A stretch of 64,000 nucleotides of DNA, taken from NCBI RefSeq assembly GCF_963576675.1, contig NC_088913.1:82211001-82275000 (forward strand), written 5' to 3'. Shown piece after piece: positions 10,441-20,836 of this stretch. Origin of the DNA: Euphorbia lathyris (Eukaryota; Streptophyta; Magnoliopsida; Malpighiales; Euphorbiaceae). The notes beneath the pieces are model-generated. The model made no database searches and was not told where the DNA came from. It saw only the letters and a list, made by a program, of their open reading frames with translations. A program made the translations under genes and the position numbers. Numbering within the stretch: position 1 is the stretch's first letter; the number at the start of each line of letters is the position of its first letter.

Positions 10441-10661
10441 GTTTTTTTAGTTTTTAGTTTTCTGTCCCGAAAATCGGGACAGAAAACCGACCGGTTTTCG
10501 TTGCGGCGGGTCCAGGACCCGCCGCTCTCTCTTGACAGGCGGGTCCAGGTACCCGCCATACTAATAACACGGCGGGTCCTGGACCCGCCATGAGTAAAAC
10601 CAAACGAATTTCTGTCCCGATTTTCGGGATAGAAAACTAAAAAAAAAAATTAAAAACAAAT
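10441..10661. repeat. Nested palindrome cluster (hairpin element) in PMD intron
   Basis: The outer arms are inverted copies: a T-rich arm with TTTCTGTCCCGA at 10441-10485 and its complement at about 10609-10661. Each arm is itself a palindrome (TCTGTCCCGA-AAA-TCGGGACAGA). Between them lie three palindromes of the type GGCGGGTCCAGGACCCGCC at 10505-10523, 10538-10557 and 10571-10589. The whole could extrude as one large cruciform with side hairpins. It may be a small inverted-repeat transposon; no clear target duplication was seen. Confidence 0.75.
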
Positions 10662-10737
10662 GTACAAAAACTATTAAGTTCAAACACATACCGGAATGAT
10701 CCCTACTGCTTTTCCTTTACCTCCACGTCCAGCCATA

Positions 10738-11144
10738 ATTAGTTCGGGTTCTTTTTCGGGTTTGAATTAATGTGGTTGGGAGTTAGAATGTCAATTTGAA
10801 CTTAATTTTTCAAATATAAAGGGGAATGGCAAAATAGTAATTTGGGGGCGGTATGTGGGAAATAAGGGGCGGTGTAAAGCAAATCACTTAATTTATTACA
10901 TTTTACTCAAGTTTAAGAGACTAACCGAATATTTTATGCAAATTGAAGTAGACACTTTGAAAGTTCAGAGGCTCAATCTATATATATTACAATTTTGATA
11001 CATTAAACCTTTCTATTACTTGAATCGCAATTAATTAGTATGATTGATGATAGACATGTCTCAATTAAATTAAGCATGTGGCATATGAGGGCCAACAAAA
11101 TGCATTAACATATGATACAACTGAATTTAGAAATTAAAAATGTA
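10738..11144. other. Non-coding stretch with a partial MITE arm (about 10884-10985)
   Basis: No gene is visible. Positions about 10884-10985 resemble the right arm of the two MITEs that follow (TTACATTTTACTCAAGTT, then GAAAGTTCAGAGG), so this is a truncated third copy. The remainder is AT-rich sequence without recognised structure. Confidence 0.5.
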
Positions 11145-11685
11145 GGCTTAATACATCATTTGCCCCTGAACTTTTTGATTACCCTCTGAACTTTAAAAAT
11201 GTGGCGTATGATACAACTGAATTAATACATCATTTGCATAAAATGCTTAGTTAGTTTCCTAAACTTGCATAAAATGTAATTAATTAATGTAATTAATTAA
11301 TCATTCAGTGGTAAAAAAAAAAAGTAAGTTAAATGTTGAAGATATATTACACACATCTTAAAAATGTAAAACGACCAAAATCGGAGTATGCGATTATAAT
11401 ATTAGAGAAGAAAATGTTTCATAGTTGAATAAGTAAGAAATTCTTTTTTAACATGTTTTAATATATTTTGTGAAGTATATAATAAAATTCTAAGACACGT
11501 GTAACATATCTTTCGTATTTGACTTACTTTTTTACAACCGAATGATTAATTGATTATATTTTACGCAAGTTCATGGGCTAACTGGACATTTTATTTAAGT
11601 TCAGGAGTCTATCGAGATACTTTGAAAGTTCAGGAAGTCAATCAACCATTTTGGACAAGTTCAGGGGTAATTGATGTATTAAGCC
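11145..11685. mobile_element. Fold-back MITE, copy 1 (541 bp, MULE-type duplication)
   Basis: Terminal arms GGCTTAATACATCA and TGATGTATTAAGCC are inverted copies, and similarity continues inward over much of the element. Flanks are AAAAATGTA (11136-11144) and AAAAATATA (11686-11694), a 9-bp duplication with one mismatch, the length typical of Mutator-like elements. There is no coding capacity. A piece of the left flank (ATGATACAACTGAATT) recurs inside the left arm near 11207, suggesting a later local rearrangement. Confidence 0.75.
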
Positions 11686-11830
11686 AAAAATATAAGAGCC
11701 GAAAAGTGCAAATAATTTAACATTCTCGACCAATTACCATGATTGTCAAAAAAAAAAATTAACCATGAGCATATGTCAATGGCTTTTTACTTTTCATTTT
11801 ACTAAAATATTTAATATCAAAATAAAATCG

Positions 11831-12311
11831 CTTAATACATCATTTGTCTCCTAAACTTATTCAAAAAATTTGATTGATCTCTTGAATTTACATAAAGTGT
11901 TTAGTTAGCCTCATAAACTTGCATAAATATAATCAATTAATCACTCGATTGTTAAAAAATAAGTTAAATATTGACGATATATTGCACGCATTTTAAAAAA
12001 GTAAAACAACCAAGGTTAGGGTATATGATTCTAATATTAGAGAAGAAAAAGTTTTATAGTTGAACAAATAAAAATTCTTTTTTAATATGTTTTAATCTAT
12101 TTTATGAATTATGTAATAACATTCTAAGACACATTGCAATATATTTCCACCTTTAACTTATTTTTTATGATGACCGAGTGATTAATTGATTACATTTTAT
12201 ACAAGTTCAGAGGGCTAACATAATATTTTATGCAAGTTCAGGGAGTTCAGGAAATTAAGGAGTCGATCAAACTTTTTGAACAAGTTCAGAGAGCAAATGA
12301 CGTACTAAGAC
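11831..12311. mobile_element. Fold-back MITE, copy 2 (481 bp)
   Basis: Same family as the preceding MITE: starts CTTAATACATCATTTG and ends in a diverged inverted copy (GCAAATGACGTACTAAG). It is bracketed by AAATAAAATCG at 11820-11830 and 12312-12322, an 11-bp direct repeat containing the target duplication. It is more diverged between arms than copy 1 and has no coding capacity. Confidence 0.75.
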
Positions 12312-12334
12312 AAATAAAATCGAGAGAGTCATAC

Positions 12335-12541
12335 TGAAAGAAGGTAATCTGTTGCCTTTCTCATTAGATGAATGGGGAATAAATACAAATGAATAGGAGT
12401 AATTTTAGGCTCAGAATCCTATACAATAAGTACCTATTATGAACAAGATTGACTAATTTAAATACATTTAAAAATACAATAATGATAATATATTATATTA
12501 ATGTAGTATATTCTAACTAATTAATATAATATATTCTAACA
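12335..12541 (-). repeat. 3' LTR of minus-strand copia (207 bp)
   Basis: On the minus strand it starts TGTTAGAATA and ends CTTCTTTCA. Directly before its start on that strand is the purine tract TGAGGGG (about 12544-12550). It matches the LTR remnant at 17026. Confidence 0.85.
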
Positions 12542-12599
12542 CACCCCTCAGTCACAGCGGGAGAAGGACGAACACTGAGACGGTTGCGGAAGTCTTCAA

Positions 12600-14650
12600 A
12601 AAGAACCAAGGGCAAGCTCTTGATAAAGATGTCTGCTATTTGATAATGGGATGGGATATGTAACACTCAAACCAACCCGCGTGCAACTTTTTCACGAACA
12701 AAATGAATATCCATCTCGATGTATTTGGTTCGTTGATGTTGGACCGGGTTGCCATAGAGATAAATGGCACTTACATTATCACAATAAACCAAGGTTGCTT
12801 TCTGAATTGGACAATGAAGCTCAGGTAATAAATTTCGAAGCCAATAAGATTCGGCTACAACATTAGCAACCCCCGAATACTCCGCCTCAGCACTAGAGCG
12901 GGATAAAGTAGGTTGTTGCTTGACCGACCAAAAAATCAAGTTATCCCCGAGATATACACAATAGCCTGAAGTAGAGCGTCTTGTGTCGGGACATGCACCT
13001 CAATCGGCATCCGTGTGGGAAAGAAGACTCGTTGTAGAAGTCTTATATAAGTTTAACCCATAATCAAGAGTGCCTTGGATATACCTCACAATTCTTTTTA
13101 AAGCTTGCATGTGTTCTTCTTTTGGATCGTGCATAAACAAACAAACTTATTGAACTGCATAAGAGATGTCCGGTCTCGTGAAAGTGAGGTATTAAAGAGC
13201 CCCTGCAAGGCTCCGATAGTGAGTTGGATCGGAAAAAGATGGACTATTGTTAGCACTCATTTTGGGTTTGGTGTCAACTGGTGTAGCTGCGGGCTTGCAA
13301 GATGACATTCCAGCCCGTTCAACTATCTCCATAGCATACTTCTTTTGAGATAAAAATAGGCCATGTGGATGTTGTTGAACCGAGATACCCAAAAAATAAC
13401 TCAATGATCCCAAATCCTTCATTGCAAATTCTGAACTATGAAGGGAAATGATTTTCTTTCGCAAAGAGTCAAAAGAAGCAGTAAGTATAATATCATCAAC
13501 ATAAAGCAAAAGATAAGCAATATTTCTCCCGTCCTTGTAAATGAATAGTGAATGATCACAAATGTTATGGGTAAAACCAATGGTTGAAACAAAATCAACA
13601 AACCTTTGTACTAGGCCCGTGGTGCTTGTTTTAAGCCATAAAGTGACTTTTTGAGTAAACACACATGATTGGGTCGTGTTCTATCTCGGAAGCCCATGGG
13701 TTGATACATGTAAACCGTTTCATTAAGTTCACCATGTAAAAAAAACATTTTTCACATCCAAATGATGAATGGCCATGAGTTGGAAAGGCCAAGCTTAGAA
13801 CGGTTCGGATAGTAGCTGGTTTTACCACCGGACTGAAAGTGTCACCATAATCGATGCCTACCTGTTGTGTCTTCCTATCACCTACAAGATGGGCTTTATA
13901 CCTCTCAAAAGAACCATCAGACCGTAATTTATGAGTAAAAATCCACATTGAACGAATAATATTCACATGACTAGGACGAGGTACTAGCTCCCAAGTCTTA
14001 TTTTTAATTAAAGCATTGTACTCGTCTTTCATAGCCATTTTCCAATTTGGACCGTGGATTGCGGACACGGGGTTACGGGGTAAGGGTGATTTAGAGTGTT
14101 GTGCATATAAACAAAACTGGGTTTTTGGTAAAAAACTTCCTCTTTGGGCTCTAGTGACGAGCCATGGTGGTAGAGGAGGTGGAGGGCGCAACATTGGACT
14201 TGGGGATGGGCCTTGTGGTGTTCGGCTATTTGGGAGTGAAGGGAAGGCAGAAGAGTGGCTGAATGGGCTTTGGCTTGGTGAGAGGCCCGATTAGGTTAGG
14301 GAAGTATGTGGGGGAGAGATGGGCCCGACTGTATGTGGGCTTGGTTGAGGCTGAGAAGGAGAGATAAGAAGGGAAGTTGTAAGGGCGGTGTTTAGAGAGG
14401 CTGGGGGCGGGCTTGGTGGAGTAACGGGCTTATGAGCAATGGCCTCAAGGTGTGGGCCTGTTTTGAGAAAATGATTGATATAATTGCTGGGATTTGTATC
14501 TAGAAAATCATATGTCGGGGAAGGTGTTTTATGGGCGAATCGGAATTCATTTTCATCAAAGATAACATGACGATATGAAATGATTTTTTTAGAAATCATA
14601 TCATAACATTTATACCCGCAGTGATTTTTCGGATAGCCTAGAAGACACAA
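12600..14650 (-). pseudogene. copia pol: reverse transcriptase and RNase H, many frameshifts
   Basis: Minus-strand pieces in order: a linker after integrase (14650-14291, starting MCLLGYPKNHCGYKCYD); RT N-terminal part (14194-13631) with [41 protein letters not shown] core (13662-13192) with the catalytic YVDDIILT and GSLSYFLGI; RNase H (12939-12667) with STAEAEY-like SSAEAEYSGVA, CDNVSAIYL and a diverged final motif. Frames change between pieces and short stretches between them are degraded (for example 12940-13190). Each catalytic motif seen is still recognisable, but no continuous frame remains. Confidence 0.88.
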
Positions 14651-15525
14651 GGTGTGGATCTTGCTTGAAGTTTATGTATAGTAGTGGATGGGAATAGATG
14701 ATAAAATAAACATCCGAAAACACGTAAATGTGAAAAGATTGGTTCTTTATGATAAAAAATTTTGAGTGGTGATTGAAAACATTTTATTTTGCTATGGAGA
14801 ATATTTTGGAGATATGTTTACATTTGTAAAGCATGTGGCCAAAAAGAATGAGGTAAAGAAGCATGACAAAGGAGAGTACGAATCATGTTATTTATAGACT
14901 GGATTTTTCGTTCGGCTTTCCCATTTTGTGAGGATGTGTATGGACAAGAAAATCGGAATGATATCTCATTTTTGTTGCAAAAATCCCCAAATATCTTGTT
15001 GGTAAATTCAATACCATTATCACACTGAATATTTTTAATAGTACGTTCAAATTGGGTGTGAATAAAGGTACTAAACTGAACAATGATAGAAATAACATCA
15101 GATTTCTTGCTAAAGGAAAAGTCCATAGAAAATTTGAAAAATCATCCAAAAACAAAATATAATAACGATGACCTGATGTACTCAAAATTAGTGATGTCCA
15201 TAAATCACAATGTATAATATCAAAAGGAGAATTAGAATAATTAGAAGATGAAACAAATGGTAACTTAATGTGTTTCCCTAGTGGACAAGATTGGCAAAAA
15301 AAAATCTTTATTCAAACCACACTCAATTAATTTATTTTGTTTGAGAGACTCAAGGATCGGTTTACCCAGATGACCCAACCGATCATGCCATAAAGAAGGG
15401 GCAGAAACTGCAAAACTAGAATGGGAATCTGCTTTATTAGAATCTCTTGTTGTAACCGGATATATATCTCCCTGACTTTCACATCTCATTAAAAGTTTCC
15501 CCGTCAGAAAATTCAAATGGATCAA
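14650..15525 (-). pseudogene. copia pol: integrase, frameshifted
   Basis: The GAG-pre-integrase zinc region is at 15525-15265 (LWHDRLGHLGKPILESLKQ). The catalytic core follows in two overlapping frames: FLDDFSNFLWTFPL (first D) at about 15150, then CDNGIEFTNKIF (second D) and SSQNGKAERKIQ (catalytic E) at 15060-14900. A frameshift near 15120 separates the two. Positions about 14818-14650 are weakly similar linker sequence. Confidence 0.85.
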
Positions 15526-15599
15526 ATTCCACAGATACAGAATTATCAGTGGTAAATTTTCGGACAGAAACTAAATTTTTAATAATATGAGGTTCATAC

Positions 15600-16880
15600 A
15601 AGACATTGCTCAAGGCTAAAGGTGGGTGTGGGTGCGGCAATTTTTGTGTATGTATTCATGAATTGGAATTAAATGGTTATTTCCAACTAAAATACCATTA
15701 TTTTTGCTTGAATTAAAATAAGAGGGGAGAGTACCTTTATCAAATGTCACGTGGGAGGATGCACCGGTATCCATTATCCAAGGAGAGGCGGGTGGATGGA
15801 GGCCCATAGTGTATATGGCGGATTCAATGTCAATAGGAGCATATTCTGAGGCAATAGTAGAATAAGCTTGTTGTTGGGCCTGGTGGGGTTTAGGGCCCAA
15901 AAGCCCTTCACTTTTTCTTGCATTATTAGAACCACTAGAAACAGGCCTAGCCCATGGGTTTGATGGATATGGACAAGGTGGAATAGCCCAAGGAGGGAGA
16001 AAGCCCCATGGACTGTTGCCACTACCACTGTCGTACCACTGCCCCGACCACACCGCTGTCGGTGACTGGTTGCTCCGACGATAGTTACTACCATCGCCGC
16101 TTGTTTCGCTGCTGCCGCCGATTCTGCCACCACTGGTCCGTCCATTACGACCCCTATTTCTATTGTTTCGGCCACTAGAGTGGTGTTTTCTATTACTTCC
16201 ATACGTATTATTTCCCAAAAATTGAATCGGGGTTTCAGTAACCAAAGCAGACGGAGAGCTCGTTGCCGCCTTCTTTGCCAATCCGGCTTCTTCAAAGGTG
16301 AGCATAGAGCGAGCTTGGTGAAAAGGGGGTAGTGGATTGCTTTGGCGGAGAAGGATGCCAACTCTTCTGTCAAACCGAAAACCATTTGAAGGACCAAGCG
16401 ATCATTAGAGACTGGTGCATCAACGTTCTTGAGTTGATCGAAAAGTTCCTTTAGGGGTTGACAATACACTGAAACATTAGTAAATTCCTCTATAGTAGTA
16501 TGTGAAAACTCTTGTTCAAGAGCTACGACACGGGAGTGCTTATTATCTTCAAAAAGATCTCGTAATCGGTTCCATGCGTCTATGGCCGTCGATCCGGGAA
16601 TAATAATTGTGTGGAGGAGGTCGGTGGAGATAGTGGAATAAATCCATCCAAGAATAGTGGCATCAAGAGTCACCCGTTGTTCTTCTTCACCCTCACTTTT
16701 AAGTCCCATAGGAGTTTTGTCAGACAGAATTATATGATCTAGAACCTCATGGGAACGAGCACAAATTTTGAACAATTCCGCCCATGTTGAATATTGAACA
16801 TTTTCTAGTTCAAGAGTAATGTTAATATGATTGCGGATATTAGACACACCGAGAGTGAGGTAAAATTTTGTGTCTGACAT
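15600..16880 (-). pseudogene. copia gag and aspartic protease, frameshifted
   Basis: Minus-strand ATG at 16880 begins [20 protein letters not shown], followed by a UBN2/copia-type gag domain ([57 protein letters not shown]). Near 16320 a run of C and T marks a frameshift, after which the second frame continues [14 protein letters not shown], a Gly/Ser/Arg-rich stretch and the protease [13 protein letters not shown] at about 15775. No CCHC zinc knuckle is visible, unlike the Sirevirus further along. The long ORF in the first frame beyond the shift (to 15774) is an artefact of the frameshift. Confidence 0.85.
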
Positions 16881-17016
16881 GATGAATGAGGTGAACAGAT
16901 CGGGGGGAAGAATTCGGCCGGCTGGGCTTGAGGAGGTTGCCGAAAATTGGAAGATAATAGGAAGAAAATTGAAAGAGAAAGAGTGATAGCGGAAGATTAG
17001 GAAAGTTTCCTAGAAT

Positions 17017-17025
17017 CTGATACCA
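17017..17025 (-). other. Primer binding site of minus-strand copia
   Basis: Minus-strand TGGTATCAG directly follows the LTR end, matching the initiator-Met tRNA 3' end. Confidence 0.75.
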
Positions 17026-17150
17026 TGAAAGAAGGTAATCTGTTGCCTTTCTCATTAGATGAATGAGGAATAAATACAAATGAATATGAGTAATTTTAGG
17101 CTCAGAATCCTATACAATAACTACATATTATGAACTAGATTGACTAATTA
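17026..17150 (-). repeat. 5' LTR of minus-strand copia, truncated
   Basis: Matches the first 124 bases (plus orientation) of the LTR at 12335 with about 5 differences, then stops at 17150 where the next inverted-repeat element starts. The missing part is not found after that element. Confidence 0.8.
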
Positions 17151-17913
17151 CAGGCCGTTACTAAACAGAGGCTAAATTGACTAACGATGTAAAAATTCAA
17201 AAAGAAAAGAGTTAATTTGGTCCTTATATTTATTTATTTTATAAATTAACCTCCTTAATTATCTAATTATCACAAATAAACCCCAAAATCAAAAATAAAA
17301 AAATACCATCTTTTCCATTTTTATTTTCCTTATTCTTTCTCTCTCTTCTCTCTCTCCTCTCTCCTCTCTTCTTCTTCTTCTTCTTCTTCTTCTTCTTCTT
17401 CTTCTTCTCTTCTTCTTCCTCCTCTCCTCTTCTTCTTCTCTTCTTCTATTTTTTTTTTTAAATTTTGATTCCAGAATTCTGGAAAATTCCAGAAATTCCA
17501 GAAATTTTCTAAAATTTCTGAAAATTTCTAGAAATTCTGAACGTCTGAAATCCAGACGTTGTGTCTGGAAAATCCAGACGTGATGAACGTCTGGATTTCA
17601 AATGTTGTCCAAAATTTTTGGAAATTTCCAGAATTTTGGAAATTTCTAGAAATTCTGGAATCAAAATTTAAAAAAAAATAGAAGAAGAGAAGAAGAAGAG
17701 GAGAAGAAGAAGAAGAAGAAGAAGAAGAAGGAAAATCAAAAATTAAAAAGAGATGGAGAAGATGATATTTTTGATTTTGGGGTTTATTTGTGATAATTAG
17801 ATAATTAGGAGGGGTTAATTTATAAAATAAATAAATATAAGGACCAAATTAACTCTTTTCTCTTTGAATTTTAACACTGTTAGTCAATTTAGCATTTGTT
17901 TGCTAACGGTCTG
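17151..17913. mobile_element. Large fold-back element with TTC/GAA arms (763 bp)
   Basis: The two halves are inverted copies: CAGGCCGTTA...CTAAATTGACTAAC at left and GTTAGTCAATTTAG...TAACGGTCTG at right, continuing through matching AT-rich blocks to pyrimidine (17338-17450, mostly CTT/CTC) and purine (17682-17732, mostly GAA) arms. At the centre are several copies of CCAGACGT / ACGTCTGG. TA flanks both ends, so a 2-bp TA duplication (mariner-like) is possible but weakly supported. No coding capacity. Confidence 0.78.
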
Positions 17914-18095
17914 TAACACATACATCTATTTGCAAAAAAAAAACCCCACAGGTTCGAGTTTGTAAAACGTGTAAACCACAGGCGTTTTTTTTTTGTACTT
18001 ATCCCTGTTTTTTATATACTACAAAACATCTCATTTAACCCATAAAAATCACATTCAATTTAAACATTCTTCTACTCTTAATATATTTTTTTGAA

Positions 18096-19280
18096 ATGGA
18101 TTCCAGTGATGAATACAATCAATATTACTTACGTTCCAAATTCTCAAAACGCATCGAATCCAAATTCCCAAAACCCGACCCCAAATACTTATAATTCTCA
18201 AAGTTCTCCAATCTGACATATTCCACATAATTTTCAATATGATCCTAATATGTCATATTCTTTGAGTCCTTCGATGTACTATAATCCCGACGGTTACTTT
18301 CCTCTTATGAATGCAGCAGGTAATCAGCCAATGATGTTGGGATACTTTCCTTGTACCCCGTATCCTCAAGAACCATATACGGTTTCTAAAAATATGAGAA
18401 AAGACAGTTTCAGATCATCCACCATGCTAGACAAATCTCTAAACACCAGTTCCATTGCCGAGTCTGAAGTTCCAATAGTTCGGGAACCAAATGCAAACAA
18501 TCAAAGTGGATCAATGTACGTGATGTACATTTATGCCAAAGTTGGCTGATAATAACCACAGATCCAATTGTGGGCATAGATCAAGCAAGGAAGTATTATT
18601 GGAAGAAAATTTCAAGTTACTATAATCAGTGGAAGAATGAAGGTCCTGATGTGAATGACCAAACAGCTTCCTGTCATTGGTACAAAATTAGTAAGGATGT
18701 ATCTAGTTTCCATGGAACATACACTACCATTATGGATAGCCATCCAAGCGGTCATGATGAAGCACAGGTAATTAGTAAGGCTAACAAGCTATTTACTCAA
18801 AGATGTAATAAAAAATTTACTTATATGCATTGTTGGGAAATCCTCAAAGGACAGCCTAAGTGGCATGAGTTTTCAGATAAAAACAAAGCATAAGGTTCTT
18901 CAAATAGAACAAAAAATTCTGTTTCAGGTGCTTGCACTTCTTCAGGCTCAGCTCAGGAGGCAACTGAGGGTGGAACACAAGAAGCGGTCAAACAACGTCC
19001 AATTGGTCAGAAGGCGGCAAAAAAAGCCGCTAAAGCTAAAAACACTGCCAATATACCTGATGGCTTAGATTGGGATGAGTTAAAAGTGGATATAGAGAAA
19101 CGACAGTCATCTCTTGATATTATTGCTCGTGCAGTTCAACAGCAGGAAGAAAATCGTCTTCAGGAAATTCGTTTACAAGATTTTACAATCCTCGGTAAAG
19201 ATACCTCGACTATGGGTGATGAAGCTCTAACAGATCATCGTACAATGTGCCACTATATTAGGACTAAGTATGAATTTTAA
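18096..19280 (+). pseudogene. PIF/Harbinger ORF1 (Myb/trihelix-like DNA-binding protein)
   Basis: ATG at 18096 (MDSSDEYNQYY) opens a Gln/Asn/Tyr-rich N-terminus. After frameshifts near 18200 and 18515 the Trp-rich helical domain is visible: QSWLIITTDPIVGIDQARKY, WKKISSYYNQW, CHWYKISKDVSSF, then CWEILKGQPKW. A stop TAA at 18891 interrupts, and the same frame continues with a basic stretch (RPIGQKAAKKAAK) and a coiled-coil-like C-terminus to 19280. This is the architecture of ORF1 proteins often annotated as glutathione S-transferase T3-like or NAM-associated. In related elements ORF1 partners the transposase in DNA binding and nuclear import. It is not functional here. Confidence 0.8.
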
Positions 19281-19282
19281 TG

Positions 19283-19634
19283 CGTGTTATGTTATGTTTT
19301 TATTTTTTATTATGTTATGTTTTTATTTTTATGCATGTTATATTATTTTAATGTATTTAGAATTAATCTTATGTTATGTGTATTTACTTTAATCTATACT
19401 ACGAACCTATGTGTTTTATTTTAATCTATGCATATTTAGTTTAATTTATGTGTATTTATTTAATGAACTTTAATTTTTAATTTTTTTATAAATAAATAAG
19501 TACTTCATTAAAAATACATTGAAAATATTATAAATAACATTGAAAATCTGAAAAATTACAATGAAAATACAAAAATAATAACAATAAAAATACTAAAAAT
19601 ACATGGCTTGAAAATACTAAAAATAACATTGAAA
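19283..19634. other. AT-rich spacer between convergent ORFs
   Basis: No gene. Contains repeated TTATGTTATGTTTTTA-type and AAAATACTAAAAATAC-type stretches, consistent with 3' ends of the two convergent coding regions on either side. Confidence 0.5.
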
Positions 19635-20457
19635 TTACCAATCCCTCCTATTGATGGGCTCATGGCTTGGCGACAAATTCATAAATTCATAATCGATATT
19701 GTCATCATCATCTTCATAATACTCTATGTTTTCTGAATTAGCATAAACCCCAACAGACTCCTCTGCAAGATTTATCTCTTTATATTCCTCAATTGTTTCT
19801 GAATAGTCGTTTGGAAGATTTCGCCAAGGACCATCATTCCAATTTTGACCAATGAGGTAGTTGTTTTTCTGTGCACAAGCTTTTTCTAGTTGTCTGGATA
19901 CGGAGCGATGTTCATCCCATTTTTCACAAACAGAGAACAGATAAGCTTCATAAATCTCATAAAATGAATTAGATATTGATAACTTTAGAAAGAATATGGC
20001 ATGAATTTTCCTTTCCGTCGCACGCAATGCACGGTATTGCCTTATTTTCACACCCATCAATTGGTGAACATATCTTTTCATGCATCAATAGGCATAAACA
20101 TTTTAGGAATGTCTCAACATTCGCAGGAATATTACCTCCGATGAAAGCGTTACACCATTCTAGCATGCAAAATTCAAACGGAATATAATGCATATAAGAT
20201 AGGAACCATAACATGTGAAGAGATCAGACTGGAAATTGGTCATCGACCGGAAGCTTAAAACAAAACATATATGGGAATAAAGGATGAAACATGCATGGAG
20301 TAACAAAAATATCTCCATGAAAATGAACAACATCATATTGATAAGATAACATGTGTTCAGTGCAAGCTGGTCGGTCGAGGGTTTCGACAATACTTTGTTC
20401 AGGCGGAAAATTAGGGAAATTTTCATTTGTATTAACATTAGGGTGAGATGCAGCCAT
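19635..20457 (-). pseudogene. Unrecognised third, convergent coding region of the Harbinger element
   Basis: I do not recognise this protein. On the minus strand an ATG at 20457 starts MAASHPNVNTNENFPNF; the frame is open to a TGA at 20226-20224, continues in the same frame to about 20050 (LEWCNAFIGGNIPANVETF), then shifts to the frame ending at 19635, whose C-terminus is acidic (EYYEDDDDNIDYEF) and ends INRRDW. Together this would be about 270 residues with one stop and one frameshift. It lies tail-to-tail with ORF1 and head-to-head with the transposase, so the 380 bp at 20458-20836 would be a shared promoter. The usual PIF/Pong elements have two genes, so a third is unexpected. It might instead be captured host sequence. 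Confidence 0.45.
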
Positions 20458-20584
20458 TTACGAATTTTTCAGTTGAAAATGAACTGAATGTAGAAGTAAG
20501 AGTTCCGAATGAGTCATAATTTATAGATGTAGGATAAGTTATTATTCCTTTCCAGGAATTCAATATTTGCATCATTATCTTTAA

Positions 20585-20770
20585 CTTCAAACTCCCTATT
20601 ATTGATAGTATGACTTCAAACTCCCGATTCTTGATATTGTGACTTCAAACTTTTTTTTATTTATAGTATGACTTCAAACTCCCCATAATTATTCTTATGA
20701 CTTTAAACTCCCCAGTATTGATAGTTTGACTTCAAACTCCCTATAATTATTCTTATGACATCAAACTTTC
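20585..20770. repeat. Tandem repeats TATGACTTCAAACTCCC upstream of transposase
   Basis: About six to seven copies of a 25-34 bp unit with core GACTTCAAACTCCC, alternating with TATTGATAG or ATAATTATTCT, occupy the interval between the two divergent coding regions. Confidence 0.7.
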
Positions 20771-20836
20771 CTATATATACATCTAAAATATGTAACAAAG
20801 ACTCATAATCTAAAATATCATCAGTATATCACCAAA

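Larger units (their letters stand above)
9170..10737 (-). pseudogene. Plant mobile domain (PMD / MAIN-like) gene, degenerate
   Basis: Minus-strand ATG at 10737 starts MAGRGGKGKAVGIIP, then a GT donor near 10692. An acceptor (TTTTCCAG) near 10236 opens exon 2, which carries one frameshift and an acidic Ser-rich stretch and ends at a GT donor near 9987. Exon 3 starts at 9895 and contains the PMD signature: IPLICAFVERWQPDTSSFHMPFGEM, LHDIWEILRIPVEGD, and later GSTLFIDKSGD and GYSWG. PMD proteins (MAIN/MAIL family and transposon-borne versions) act in silencing and development, and many copies travel with transposons. Frame changes near 9440-9330 and loss of the C-terminus at the MULE junction make this a pseudogene. 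Confidence 0.75.
12335..17150 (-). mobile_element. Ty1/copia retrotransposon, minus strand, decayed
   Basis: The element reads right to left: short LTR remnant, initiator-Met primer site, gag, protease, integrase, RT and RNase H, polypurine tract, LTR. Integrase before RT defines copia. LTRs are short, 207 bp at left and only 125 bp remaining at right, with about 5 differences in the shared 124 bp (roughly 4 per cent), so it is older than the gypsy element. Frameshifts and stops occur in every domain. The right (5') LTR is cut off where the TTC/GAA fold-back begins at 17151, so no target duplication can be checked on that side. Confidence 0.9.

Noticed and set aside
15774..16305. Extension of the long minus-strand gag ORF beyond 16320
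   Set aside because: After the frameshift the true gag-protease sequence, including [10 protein letters not shown], is in the other frame. The extension in the first frame is low-complexity and unlike gag.
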